Shown piece after piece: positions 1 through 8,357 of a stretch of DNA of 64,000 nt. The stretch covers positions 1-64,000 of the forward strand of contig JABCZG010000001.1 in assembly GCA_013289835.1 (NCBI GenBank), written 5' to 3'. The stretch is from Acidobacteriota bacterium. Lineage in GTDB: Bacteria > Acidobacteriota > Terriglobia > Acidiferrales > UBA7541. Each line of letters starts with the position of its first letter. Within the stretch, counting starts at the first letter, position 1. Position numbers and translations under genes: made by a program. Below the pieces are notes generated by a model, which saw nothing but the letters and a program-made list of their open reading frames with translations, did no database searches and was not told the DNA's origin.

Positions 1-243
1 GATATGCATATTGGCAATATCTGTGGCATTTCACATTCATCCGCCAAAAGTGCACCAAACTACAAAGGACGGCGGTACGGAACTGCGCCTAACGGACAGG
101 CCTCCCCGTTGAAAGTGAACGTTTGCTCGGTGGGTTGGACAGGGTGACCTCGCTGGTCCAGACGTGAGTTGAGAAGAATGTTTGTTAGTGCCTGACGCGT
201 TGGGGTTACGCGTGGGTATTCGCTTCGTGTAGAGGCGGGCTTC

Positions 244-1563
244 TCAGCCGACGGTTTGGAGCGCGGGCACTACCTCGGGAATTTCGATGCGGATTATGGT
301 GCCTTCGCCGGGGCGGCTTTGGATTTCCAGGCGAAAATCGGCGCCGTACAAAACGTGCAGGCGTTCGCGGACGTTGCTCAGGCCGATTCCTTCGACGTAG
401 ACATGGGGCATTTTTTCTTCGGAGATGCCCACACCGTTGTCTTCGATTTCGATTTTCAGGCGGCCGTCCTGGGTGTTGGTGCGCAACTGGATTTTTCCCC
501 CGCCGAGTTTTGGGGCCAGGCCGTGCTTCAGGCAGTTCTCCACGATTGGTTGGAGCAGCATGCTGGGAACGAAGGCTTCGAGCGATTCTTCCTCGAGTTG
601 CTTGACGATTTCGAGATTGTCGCGGCCGAAGCGCGCCACTTCGATGTCCAGATAGTCGTCGATAAATTGCAATTCTTCCTGGAGCGGGACGAAGGTTTCG
701 TGTTTTCGCAGGAGCCTGCGCAAGATGTTGCTCAGCTTCAGCACTACGCCGCGGGCGGAATCCGGATCGAAGCGGATCAGCGCCGAAACCGTGTTCAGCG
801 TGTTAAATAAAAAATGGGGATTGATCTGGCTGGAGAGCGCGTCCATGCGCGCCTTCAGCAACAATTGCTGGTGACGCTCGAGATTCATTTCGATGCGTGT
901 GTTGTTCCAGATTTTCAAGGGCGCGGCGACGGACATGAGGGTGGCGATCACCGTTAGCCCCAACCACCAATCCCAGTGAGGATCGATGGCGAAGAGCCAC
1001 TTGAGCTTGGTGGCTTGCACAAGGGCCACGCGGCCCAGCTCGAGGCCAATGCAGGTGGTCAGCGGGGCCATTTCCCAGGACAATTCGGCTTTGCGCAGCA
1101 GTTTCACGGTGGCTTTGGGAATGTTCAGAAAAGTGAAAGGGCCGAAATTCCAGAGGTCTTCTTTGTTTGGGATGGCCTGGCGGATTAAGCCGCCGAGGAG
1201 TCCGGCGGTGGAGGCTACGGGCATCGCGAGCCATTCGTGCGATATGAGCGCGGGGATGGTGATGATGGCGCCGCCGATGGGGCCGACGACGCGGCCGCCG
1301 AGCAGGCCCATCAGGAAGGCGCCTTCCATGGAGAGGTCGGCGAACTTGTAGGCGGAGCCGACGAGGCGAAGAACCACGCCGACGATGAGCGGTGGGACCA
1401 TGAACATCATTAATTTTAGTTTTTGGTCGACGTCGCGCTCTTCGGTGAAGAGCACGCGGCGGAAGGTGTTCCAGCGGGCGAGGAGCGCGGCGATGGAGGA
1501 GGCCACGCCCACCTTCAACAGCAAGGTGAAGAGGAGGTCGCGGACGGAGGTGGCGGTGTCCAT
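244..1563 (-). CDS. LytS/YehU-type sensor histidine kinase
   Basis: Membrane sensor kinase of 439 residues. The N-terminal half is hydrophobic, with several membrane segments between about residues 10 and 215, and resembles the 5TM-LYT sensor. It is followed by a His_kinase (PF06580-type) core with the phosphoacceptor at H250 in the NPHFLFN motif. An HATPase domain has an N-box (VENCLKHG, about 342) and a G-box (EDNGVGIS). Such kinases normally phosphorylate LytTR-type response regulators. No regulator lies next to it inside the window, and the 243 bases downstream hold no gene. It is transcribed divergently from ribA. The start is the first ATG of a continuous reading frame. The ligand is unknown. 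Confidence 0.88.
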   Translation of the reverse strand: MDTATSVRDLLFTLLLKVGVASSIAALLARWNTFRRVLFTEERDVDQKLKLMMFMVPPLIVGVVLRLVGSAYKFADLSMEGAFLMGLLGGRVVGPIGGAIITIPALISHEWLAMPVASTAGLLGGLIRQAIPNKEDLWNFGPFTFLNIPKATVKLLRKAELSWEMAPLTTCIGLELGRVALVQATKLKWLFAIDPHWDWWLGLTVIATLMSVAAPLKIWNNTRIEMNLERHQQLLLKARMDALSSQINPHFLFNTLNTVSALIRFDPDSARGVVLKLSNILRRLLRKHETFVPLQEELQFIDDYLDIEVARFGRDNLEIVKQLEEESLEAFVPSMLLQPIVENCLKHGLAPKLGGGKIQLRTNTQDGRLKIEIEDNGVGISEEKMPHVYVEGIGLSNVRERLHVLYGADFRLEIQSRPGEGTIIRIEIPEVVPALQTVG

Positions 1564-1649
1564 TTTCGGTGGTGTTTCTTAGGTAACGCTAGCGTTTCCC
1601 TGCCTGCGTGTAAAGGGGTGTGCCGTTTGCAGTTCCCGGCACGCATTAT

Positions 1650-1694
1650 CTCTGTCTCAGCGTCCTCTGTGTTCTCTGCGTTCTCTGTGTTAGG
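1650..1694. repeat. CTCTGYGT-type low-complexity intergenic repeat
   Basis: Repeated CTCTGTGT and CTCTGCGT octamers lie in the spacer between the divergent kinase and ribA genes. Similar runs occur at 37554-37573 and 61914-61951. There is no coding signal. Confidence 0.55.
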
Positions 1695-1756
1695 TTTTTG
1701 TTCTTCCGTTGCGCGATGGCTCGACGATTCGACCCTGCTATACTTCTCGTTTCCCC

Positions 1757-2395
1757 ATGAGCCGAAAATTACAACCGAGAAAGCGAACGAAGAAAAGATC
1801 GACTGGCCTGCAAATGGTCGCGCATGCGGGTTTGCCGACGCGGTACGGGCGGTTCACGATTTACGGATTCGAAGGGCGTGGGCCGCAGGAAGAAGCGGTT
1901 GCGCTGGTGCGCGGAAATTTGAAGGGCACAACGGCGCCGCTCGTGCGGGTGCACTCGCAATGTTTGACGGGAGACGTTCTTACCTCGCTGCGGTGCGACT
2001 GCCGCGCGCAGCTGGAGTTATCCCTGAAAGAGATTGGGCGGGCGCCGTCGGGCATTCTTCTTTATCTGCCGCAGGAAGGCCGCGGGATTGGATTGATGAA
2101 CAAGCTGCGCGCGTATGAGCTGCAGGACGGCGGGATGGATACCGTGGAAGCCAATGAGAAATTGGGCTTTGCGGCGGATGCGCGGGATTATGATTTTTCG
2201 GCGCAGATCTTGAAGAAACTTGGGGCGATGAAGATTCGTTTGCTTTCGAACAATCCGGAGAAAGTGCGGCAACTCGAGACCTCGGGAATTCAAGTGGTGG
2301 AGCGCGTTCCCTGCCAGCCGCGCGTGTCGAAAACTTCGCGCGAGTATCTCAAAACAAAAAAGCGAAAGATGGGGCATTTGCTCAAAGGAGTTTGA
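1757..2395 (+). CDS. ribA: GTP cyclohydrolase II
   Basis: First enzyme of riboflavin synthesis, converting GTP to 2,5-diamino-6-ribosylamino-pyrimidinone 5'-phosphate, formate and pyrophosphate. The 212-residue protein has the zinc ligands C69, C80 and C82 (C-x10-C-x-C), the catalytic segment PQEGRGIGL (about 105-113) and the DTVEAN motif. It is a stand-alone RibA without a fused RibB (DHBP synthase) domain. I chose the ATG at 1757. An in-frame TTG at 1709 would add 16 residues unlike the family. The N-terminus is rich in Arg and Lys. I see no FMN riboswitch in the 193-base upstream spacer. Confidence 0.93.
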   Translation: MSRKLQPRKRTKKRSTGLQMVAHAGLPTRYGRFTIYGFEGRGPQEEAVALVRGNLKGTTAPLVRVHSQCLTGDVLTSLRCDCRAQLELSLKEIGRAPSGILLYLPQEGRGIGLMNKLRAYELQDGGMDTVEANEKLGFAADARDYDFSAQILKKLGAMKIRLLSNNPEKVRQLETSGIQVVERVPCQPRVSKTSREYLKTKKRKMGHLLKGV

Positions 2396-2421
2396 GGGCG
2401 ACGGCGATTCCGCAACGCGCT

Positions 2422-4752
2422 CTACTTGAGGTTTGCGTTTGGCGATTGCAGGATCGTGGCCTGGAGGCGTGCGTTCTCAGCACCGGCCCAATTGCCATCG
2501 GCGTCGTATAGGTCAGCCAGAGTCCGCCACGCGGTGGGATCTTCCGGCGTCAATCGCACGGCGAACTCCTGTTGTGCAATGGCGAGCGGCAGATTCCTCA
2601 AAGCGCGATAGGCGCGGGAGCGATCCTCTGCAATTTGGGCGTTGAAATGTTTCCCGAGATCGGTGGTGTCGTTGCGATAGGGGCTGGCGCGCTCGGCTTG
2701 GTCGAAGGCGTCGAGCGCGTCTTGCGGCTGATTCATTGAGAGGTAGACGTGGCCCAGGCTACGGAAGCGATCGTAAGGAACCTGGGAGTAAGGGATGGCC
2801 TCTTTGATGCAGCGCGCCGCTTCGGGATAGCGATGCTCCGAATTGTAAAGACGCGCGAGGGCGAACCATGGGGCGTCGCCAGGCAGCGCACGGATGGCGC
2901 GAAGATATTCCTGCTCGGCCTCGGCGGGACGATTGCTGGATTGCAGCAGCTGGGCCGTGACGAGATGAAGGTTGGATTCGTCGGGAAATAGCTGAGCAGC
3001 TTCGTGCAATGCGGAGAAAGCTTCCGCGTCGCGGGACAAAAGATAATAAATTGACGCGGAGTTCATCAAGAAATTGAAACGCTCGGCTCTGCCGCGCCAG
3101 GAATTTCCAAGAGCCGCGGGCGGCGGCACGAGCTGCATGGTGTCGCAGCGGATCGTTAATCGCGAGAGGAGATCCGCGTATTCAGGGCGATTGCGGACGA
3201 AAAGGATGGAGACGCCGTCGAGATAAACGGGCTTCCAGGTTGCGCTGTGGCAGTAAGCGTCGAGAGGAAAGGAACCAAGGCCAGCGTAGCGGGAAAGCGA
3301 GAAGACGATGGTGTTGATGTTCCAGCGATCGGCGGCTTTCTGCCAGGCGGCGGAATCGGGCAGGGCCGAGGAGAGTTCTTTCTGTTCGAGGAACAATGGG
3401 CCGGCAAACGGGATGAAACGGCCGTCGGCGAAGTCTGGATATTTTTCGCCGACGCGAAAGGTGAGGAAGCCGCCCATGTCATAGGCGTGGAAGAGATTTG
3501 CGGGAAGATGTTCGCGCTCGAGAACGTCCATGGCGCGCTCGGGAAACCACCAGGATTCTCCGGGGCCGAAGAAGTAGAGCTGTCCGGACTCGATGTAGTA
3601 GCGATTCGAAACGAGATCGTAAGAGCGGACGGTGGCAAGGAGTGCGAATAAGATGACGACGATTAGTACAAGAGCGCGCGGCGGTGCGCTGATGAATTGC
3701 TCCGGCGGCGATTCTTTGTCTTTCGCGACGGACGCTTGACGCGCGGGGAAAAATTCGGCCAGCGCGGGGAGCAGCGAGCCACCGAGCACAACTACCAGCA
3801 CGGCGAAGACGGCTTGAAAGCGGACGTGGGCGATGGATTCGTAGAGAAGGGCGGCGAGGAGAATCGCGGGGCCGGGGCGCAGTTTCCAGATGCAAACGAG
3901 AATTGCGATTGCGCCGAGAGCGAGCATCCACCAGTCGGCGCTGGCGGGATCGCGGGGACTGAACGCCTGGCGGAGAGCCAGAGAGTTGAAGTGAACGGGG
4001 GACCATTCGCCGATGAACTCGGTCAGGGGCAGGGTGACTTTGTTTTGACGCGAGAGCGCGCGATAAATGCCAAAGCCCCAAGGGTTGACCAGAGTTGCGG
4101 CCGCGGACGCGATGAGCCAGGGTATGGCCTTTCGAAGCCGTGCGAAGGCGGCGGCGCGGCGGTCCGCGAAAATCAGGTCGCAGAGTTCCGAAAAAACGTA
4201 GGCGCCCATCAACGCTAGTCCCGCGACGAATCCGTGATGCATGTTGACCCAGAGCAGCAAGAGGACGGGTAGCAGCCAGAGGCGGACCTGCTGGCCTTCG
4301 TAGTAACGCGCGAGCAAGACGAGAACGGCGGCGAATAAGACGGTGGTGAAAAGGTCGGCGCGCGGCATGGTTCGAAAGGCAATCGCGGGGACGGCTAAAA
4401 TTGCGAGAGCGGCGGTTACGCGTCCGCCGCGCCAAACTGTTAGCGCAACGGTTGCCGCGCACGCAAACGCGCTCAGCCAGGAGAGCGCGGCATAACCGCC
4501 CAGCAAATACAGCAGATAGAAAAAGACTCCGGAAAACGGGGGATAGATCCAGGTTGAATTGGGAACCGTGTAGGTGAAAAGGGTGGTGGAAGGAATTTGG
4601 TGATGCTGGACGATGTAGCGGCCGGCGGCCATTTGCCAGCCGAGATCGGTTTCACTGACGGTGTGCAGACCGGCGAGGAAAGCGTAGAGGAGAGCGATGG
4701 CGATGAGCGCCAGGCGCTGCCAGTCCGCGCGCGAAAGAGAATTTATTCTCAT
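2422..4752 (-). CDS. Polytopic membrane protein with C-terminal TPR repeats
   Basis: A 776-residue protein. Roughly the first 400 residues contain about ten hydrophobic segments. A hydrophilic domain follows, then about 200 residues of tetratricopeptide-like helices (about 560-765). The early 'SETDLGWQMAAGRYI' segment has the acidic-loop look of GT-C membrane glycosyltransferases, but no catalytic motif can be assigned with confidence. It lies 81 bases upstream of the start region of nothing else, and the next gene on the same strand before it is the GT2 gene ending at 4834. A role in lipid-linked sugar transfer or envelope assembly is therefore a possible inference from context. Specific function unknown. 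Confidence 0.75.
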   Translation of the reverse strand: MRINSLSRADWQRLALIAIALLYAFLAGLHTVSETDLGWQMAAGRYIVQHHQIPSTTLFTYTVPNSTWIYPPFSGVFFYLLYLLGGYAALSWLSAFACAATVALTVWRGGRVTAALAILAVPAIAFRTMPRADLFTTVLFAAVLVLLARYYEGQQVRLWLLPVLLLLWVNMHHGFVAGLALMGAYVFSELCDLIFADRRAAAFARLRKAIPWLIASAAATLVNPWGFGIYRALSRQNKVTLPLTEFIGEWSPVHFNSLALRQAFSPRDPASADWWMLALGAIAILVCIWKLRPGPAILLAALLYESIAHVRFQAVFAVLVVVLGGSLLPALAEFFPARQASVAKDKESPPEQFISAPPRALVLIVVILFALLATVRSYDLVSNRYYIESGQLYFFGPGESWWFPERAMDVLEREHLPANLFHAYDMGGFLTFRVGEKYPDFADGRFIPFAGPLFLEQKELSSALPDSAAWQKAADRWNINTIVFSLSRYAGLGSFPLDAYCHSATWKPVYLDGVSILFVRNRPEYADLLSRLTIRCDTMQLVPPPAALGNSWRGRAERFNFLMNSASIYYLLSRDAEAFSALHEAAQLFPDESNLHLVTAQLLQSSNRPAEAEQEYLRAIRALPGDAPWFALARLYNSEHRYPEAARCIKEAIPYSQVPYDRFRSLGHVYLSMNQPQDALDAFDQAERASPYRNDTTDLGKHFNAQIAEDRSRAYRALRNLPLAIAQQEFAVRLTPEDPTAWRTLADLYDADGNWAGAENARLQATILQSPNANLK

Positions 4753-4833
4753 GAACTTCCATTCTGGTGAAGAGCGGAGGGCAAGACAACGCGCAAGAAA
4801 AAAGCGGGTGCGTGAGAGTTACGGAATCCGGCG

Positions 4834-5535
4834 CTAGGAGCGGAACGGCAGGGTCAACACACCCCAAATGGCTTCAATGATAATTTTTGAATTGATTTTG
4901 GAGCGGCCGATTTCCCGTTCATAAAAAATGATGGGGATCTCTCCGATGCGGGAACCTTTGCGATACGCTTTCCAGGTCATTTCAATCTGGAAGAGATAGC
5001 CGTTGCTGAAAATCTGGTCGAGATTGATTTTCTCGAGGGTCTCTTTTTTCCAGCATTTGAAACCTCCCGTCAGGTCGCTGAAGGGCATGCGTGTGACCCA
5101 GCGGACGTATACTGAAGCCATCTTGCTGAGAATGAGGCGCTTGAAATCCCAATTCACGACGTTGACGCCGCGCATGTAGCGTGAACCCAAGAGGAGATCG
5201 AACGAACGAATCTGTTGGAGAAACTCTTGAAGATAGACGGGATCGTGGGAAAGGTCGGCGTCCATTTGGAGGATCAAGTCGTAGCCGCGGCGAAGGGCTT
5301 CCTTGAAGCCAGCTGAATAGGCTTGCGCGAGGCCGTCTTTCGATGGACGAGAAAGCAGCGAGATTTTGCCTTGCTGACTGGCTGCCAGATCGAGAACGGC
5401 TTGACCAGTGCCGTCGGGTGAATTGTCATCAACAACCATGATGTGGAGTTCCGGAACTGCCTTTTGAATGCCGGCAATCAGGGCCTGAATGTTTTGCCGC
5501 TCATTGTAGGTGGGAATAACAACGATGGCATTCAC
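4834..5535 (-). CDS. Polyprenol-phosphate mannosyltransferase-like glycosyltransferase (GT2)
   Basis: GT-A fold glycosyltransferase of the dolichol/polyprenol-phosphate mannose synthase type, which moves a sugar from a nucleotide sugar to a lipid phosphate at the inner membrane face. Visible motifs are VIPTYNE at the N-terminus, the nucleotide-binding VVDDNSPDGT (D36, D37) and the metal-binding MDADLSHDP (D92, D94). The length of 233 residues matches the soluble DPM1-like form without C-terminal membrane helices. The gene lies just upstream of the membrane-TPR gene on the same strand. The actual sugar (mannose or glucose) cannot be told from sequence. Confidence 0.88.
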   Translation of the reverse strand: MNAIVVIPTYNERQNIQALIAGIQKAVPELHIMVVDDNSPDGTGQAVLDLAASQQGKISLLSRPSKDGLAQAYSAGFKEALRRGYDLILQMDADLSHDPVYLQEFLQQIRSFDLLLGSRYMRGVNVVNWDFKRLILSKMASVYVRWVTRMPFSDLTGGFKCWKKETLEKINLDQIFSNGYLFQIEMTWKAYRKGSRIGEIPIIFYEREIGRSKINSKIIIEAIWGVLTLPFRS

Positions 5536-5690
5536 GAAGCAGTCCTCTCGAGCGAGTTTCGGAGGCTCAATGGAGAAAAACCATCATGGCTACTTCGAGT
5601 ATAGGGACGGACTCAAAAAAGCTCACGAGAATGTATCGAGCTGCTGCTCAAGAAGGAACGGACCTGGACTGCCGGGCAGTCGGGAATTCG

Positions 5691-6107
5691 TCAGATAAAC
5701 AGCTCCGCGCTGACGTGGAAAAACTCGGCAAGCTTTTTTGCCTGCGTTTTGCTGATGGAACGCTTTCCGTGAAATACCTCGGAGGTAATTCCTCTCGAGC
5801 CGAATACTTTCCAGAGGTCTTTCTGCGTCAGATTGCGCGATTCCATCAAATGTTGCAGTGTTCGCTGGGGAGTTGCTTTTCGGATTGGATAGCGACGCTC
5901 CTCGTAGTCGTCAATGAGCACGGTCAGCAGTTCAGCAAGCTCTTTTTCTTCTGGGGAAGGGCGCTCACGCTCGTCGAGACGCAGCAGTTCGTTCGTGAGG
6001 CGTTCGCATTCCTCGTCGGTGCGGATGACATGGGGCAGGGTGCGGCCCAACAGCTGCCGGTACGTTTTCTCGTCGATATCTATGGTGATCGTGCTCATTG
6101 TTTCCAT
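5691..6107 (-). CDS. higA: HigA-type antitoxin with HTH domain
   Basis: Antitoxin and likely autorepressor of 138 residues. The N-terminal half is acidic and helical and should bind the toxin. The C-terminal part from about residue 82 is an XRE-like helix-turn-helix with the typical 'LTQKDLWKVFGSRG' followed by 'VFHGKRSISKTQAKKLAEFF'. Its start overlaps the end of higB by 13 bases, so the two are translationally coupled in toxin-first order, which is usual for HigBA. An in-frame ATG at 6098 is an alternative start. Confidence 0.87.
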   Translation of the reverse strand: METMSTITIDIDEKTYRQLLGRTLPHVIRTDEECERLTNELLRLDERERPSPEEKELAELLTVLIDDYEERRYPIRKATPQRTLQHLMESRNLTQKDLWKVFGSRGITSEVFHGKRSISKTQAKKLAEFFHVSAELFI

Positions 6108-6382
6108 GCCCCTTTGCCATATTCTGAGTGTGTCAGCAGGTACAGCACGAAGACGGTTTGCGAAACGTAGTTCACTCTCGCGATCAAACGGTACTTGTTA
6201 CCGGCAATGTTGAATACAGTTCTCCGTCCAACCAAATCAGCGCTGTGATAAACCTGCTTCATTTCTGCGGGCGTCTTCCAATTAGCCTTTCGCACAACTC
6301 CGTACCAAGCTTCCAGGCTGGCTTTTGCATCCGGATGCCTTTGCCAGAACAGGACGAGAGCGCCTCGCTTAATGATGCGCAT
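6095..6382 (-). CDS. higB: HigB-type mRNA interferase toxin
   Basis: A 95-residue toxin of the HigB family (PF09907-like, RelE superfold), predicted to cleave mRNA on the ribosome. Recognisable segments are the N-terminal 'FWQRHPDAKASLEAWY', the central 'VFNIAGNKYRLIARVNY' and the C-terminal 'THSEYGKGAW'. The ATG at 6382 lies one base from an operator-like repeat. No Shine-Dalgarno sequence can be seen, so the message may be leaderless or poorly translated. Confidence 0.87.
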   Translation of the reverse strand: MRIIKRGALVLFWQRHPDAKASLEAWYGVVRKANWKTPAEMKQVYHSADLVGRRTVFNIAGNKYRLIARVNYVSQTVFVLYLLTHSEYGKGAWKQ

Positions 6383-6383
6383 C

Positions 6384-6409
6384 GAGAACTAGGTTCTCAC
6401 AATGAGAAC
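6384..6409 (-). promoter_or_regulatory. higBA operator: three alternating half-sites
   Basis: Read on the + strand, GAGAAC-TAG-GTTCTCA-CAA-TGAGAAC. The outer and middle elements pair as two overlapping perfect inverted repeats with three-base spacers (GAGAAC/GTTCTC and GTTCTCA/TGAGAAC). On the - strand a TTGACC -35-like box lies at 6414-6419, just upstream, so a bound HigA would cover the promoter and the higB start. The site is seen directly; the binding protein is inferred. Confidence 0.75.
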
Positions 6410-6476
6410 TAGAGGTCAAGTTGCCTTCTCCATCTTGTGAACAGCCCGTCCTGTGAGTGGCGAGGGTCGGGGAAGA

Positions 6477-6689
6477 TCAGCCGCCGCCGACGAATTGGAC
6501 GATTTCGTAGCGGTCGCCGGGGGTGAGGCGGGTTTCGGGCCATTTTGGGCGGGGCAGGATTTCGAGGTTGCGTTCGATTGCGACGCGGCCGGAATCGAGG
6601 CCTAATTCGCGGAGAAGGTCGGAGACGGTGGCGTCAATCTTTGCGGCGCGAGCCTCTCCGTTTACGGTAATGGCGATGGTAGATTGCAT
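6477..6689 (-). CDS. thiS: ThiS sulfur carrier protein
   Basis: A 70-residue ubiquitin-fold protein ending in FVGGG. The C-terminal GG is adenylated and thiocarboxylated to deliver sulfur for the thiazole ring of thiamine. The 'VTVNGEAR' N-terminus, 'VAIERN' and 'GDRYEIVQFVGGG' are typical of ThiS. The gene lies two bases downstream of an unknown gene and probably shares its transcript. No other thiamine gene is in the window. Confidence 0.9.
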   Translation of the reverse strand: MQSTIAITVNGEARAAKIDATVSDLLRELGLDSGRVAIERNLEILPRPKWPETRLTPGDRYEIVQFVGGG

Positions 6690-6691
6690 GC

Positions 6692-7387
6692 TTAGCTCAC
6701 CGATGGCACGCGGGGTTTGGCGCGAAGTTGAAAACGCAAATGGCCTTTGGCGCTGCCTTTGAAAGCCTCGATAACCACGGCGGCCTCTGCTGAGGATAGC
6801 GAAGGCATTTCGAAATCAAGTTGCGCGCGCCCCAAAGAACCCGTCACCGTAGAAAGTTCCGTCGGGACGGCGGCACCTTCCACTCTTGCGGTGACGATCG
6901 CGCCGTCGAGCAACTGACTTGCATGATCGCGCACGGCCACTTGTAACAAGGCGCGTTTGCCGGTGAGCCAGGTTTTAGCGTTCAGCAGTTCCAGCTTGAG
7001 AACGGACGTTTCGGAACTTGCCGCTGGCGCTGGGGCTGAAGCAGCCGGCGCGACCGGCTTCTCTTCTCGAGGCAAAGCCAGATGCAACGCTCCCGAGCGG
7101 AGTTCTTCGACGACCGCGCGATGCTGCTCATCGAGCCGAAGCTTCAGAGCCTGTTCGCGGTCGGGGTTGATCGGGAGGAGATCGAAATAGTTGTTGGTTC
7201 GGCGGTGCAGGACGCGGCCGTTGAAATAAACGGTGGTGTCAATGAGAGCGTTGGCGGTGCCGCGATCCTCCGTTTGGACGTGGTAGGTCGTCTCGCCCGT
7301 TTTCACGTTGGTGTTATGACCGAACAGCATGGGTTCGCTCGCTTTGCTTCCCGTCTGGTCCGGCGGCCGGCCCGCAGGAACTTGCAT
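6692..7387 (-). CDS. Conserved hypothetical protein upstream of thiS
   Basis: A 231-residue protein I do not recognise. The first 80 residues look conserved in style (FGHNTNVKTGE, YHVQTEDRG, VYFNGRVLHRR). They are followed by an Ala/Pro-rich linker (about 108-125) and a C-terminal beta-rich half that could be an Ig-like or FixG-like sandwich. A second ATG at 7330 would remove 19 poorly ordered residues and give a start at MLFGHNTN, which may be the true one. The gene is separated from thiS by two bases. It has no signal peptide or membrane helix. Confidence 0.65.
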   Translation of the reverse strand: MQVPAGRPPDQTGSKASEPMLFGHNTNVKTGETTYHVQTEDRGTANALIDTTVYFNGRVLHRRTNNYFDLLPINPDREQALKLRLDEQHRAVVEELRSGALHLALPREEKPVAPAASAPAPAASSETSVLKLELLNAKTWLTGKRALLQVAVRDHASQLLDGAIVTARVEGAAVPTELSTVTGSLGRAQLDFEMPSLSSAEAAVVIEAFKGSAKGHLRFQLRAKPRVPSVS

Positions 7388-7394
7388 GCGCGAT

Positions 7395-7424
7395 TTGACC
7401 GACCGGCGGTTAAATCGCTATTAT
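7395..7424 (+). promoter_or_regulatory. Promoter of complex I locus 1
   Basis: TTGACC (7395-7400), an 18-base spacer and TATTAT (7419-7424) form a good sigma-70-type promoter. The expected transcription start near 7431 is only about six bases before the nuoA ATG at 7437, and no Shine-Dalgarno sequence fits between them. Confidence 0.6.
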
Positions 7425-7436
7425 AGCGCTTCGCCT

Positions 7437-7808
7437 ATGAGCGGCTCGGGTTTACATACGTATGCTCCACTTGTTTTATACCTGCTGATAGCGACGGCGC
7501 TCGCCAGCGCGCTGACGGCCGCCTCTGTACTGATCGGGTGGCGGCGTCCAAGCCGGGCGAAACAGCAGCCGTATGAATGCGGCATGGAGCCCACGGGGGA
7601 CGCGAGAGAGCCCTTCTCGGTGAAGTTTTACCTCGTAGCGATGGTTTTCATCCTCTTCGACGTGGAAGCCATCTTCCTATACCCTTGGGCCTACATTTTT
7701 CGAAGTTTGCGGTGGTACGGCTTTGCGGAGATGATGATTTACATCGCCATCCTGTTGGTCGGTTACCTCTATCTGTGGAAAAAGGGCGCGCTGGACTGGC
7801 ACAAATAG
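7437..7808 (+). CDS. nuoA: NADH-quinone oxidoreductase subunit A (locus 1)
   Basis: Small membrane subunit of complex I, 123 residues with three membrane helices. It has the conserved loop 'YECGMEP' and the 'FDVEAIFLYPWA' segment at the quinone-cavity end of the membrane arm. I chose the ATG at 7437, since the 36 in-frame codons before it contain the promoter. It is the first gene of locus 1. The next gene is nuoC, where nuoB would normally stand. Confidence 0.93.
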   Translation: MSGSGLHTYAPLVLYLLIATALASALTAASVLIGWRRPSRAKQQPYECGMEPTGDAREPFSVKFYLVAMVFILFDVEAIFLYPWAYIFRSLRWYGFAEMMIYIAILLVGYLYLWKKGALDWHK

Positions 7809-7832
7809 CCGGCGCTTGCGGGATTCGAAATC

Positions 7833-8357
7833 GTGACGGAGACTTCCAGCCAAAACGCTAATGTTGTAGCTGAACTGCTGCGTTCGTGGAACCCCAAAGC
7901 AGTAGCCGAAGTGCTCGAATTCCGCGGGGAGACCACCATTGTGGTGCCGCGCGAGCTTCTTCGCGCCACCGCGGAGCAGTGTCGTCAGGACGCGGGTTTG
8001 CAGTACAACCTCCTCACGGATGCCACCTGCCTGGACCGCTATCCTCATGAGCCACGATTCGAATTGAACTATCACCTGGTTTCCATTCCTCGCCGCGAGA
8101 AGGTGCGCCTGAAGGTGAAGCTTTCCGGCAGCGACCCCGTGGTGGATTCGCTGGTACTCGTCTGGCCCGGTGCCAACTGGCTGGAACGGGAGATTTTCGA
8201 CCTGTTTGGCATCCGATTTTCGGGGCACCCGGATTTGCGGCGCATTTTACTTCCCGATGATTGGGAGGGCTATCCCCTGCGCAGAGACTACCCCGTTGAG
8301 GGCTATCGCGACGTGCCAAACACCGGGGAGCTTTTCAGGAAAAGCAGCACGCCATGA
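7833..8357 (+). CDS. nuoC: NADH-quinone oxidoreductase subunit C (locus 1)
   Basis: Peripheral-arm subunit of 174 residues, the 30-kDa subunit family. The family signature 'NWLEREIFDLFGIRFSGHP' is followed by 'RRILLPDDWEGYPLRRDYP'. It starts with GTG, 24 bases after nuoA, and ends in an ATGA overlap with nuoD. It is separate from NuoD, not fused as in E. coli. No nuoB reading frame fits in the nuoA-nuoC gap. Confidence 0.94.
   Translation: MTETSSQNANVVAELLRSWNPKAVAEVLEFRGETTIVVPRELLRATAEQCRQDAGLQYNLLTDATCLDRYPHEPRFELNYHLVSIPRREKVRLKVKLSGSDPVVDSLVLVWPGANWLEREIFDLFGIRFSGHPDLRRILLPDDWEGYPLRRDYPVEGYRDVPNTGELFRKSSTP

Noticed and set aside
1564..1756. FMN riboswitch before ribA
   Set aside because: I could not find the conserved RFN element; the spacer is largely a low-complexity repeat.
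7809..7832. Hidden nuoB between nuoA and nuoC of locus 1
   Set aside because: The gap is 24 bases. None of the translated frames carries the NuoB cysteine motif.
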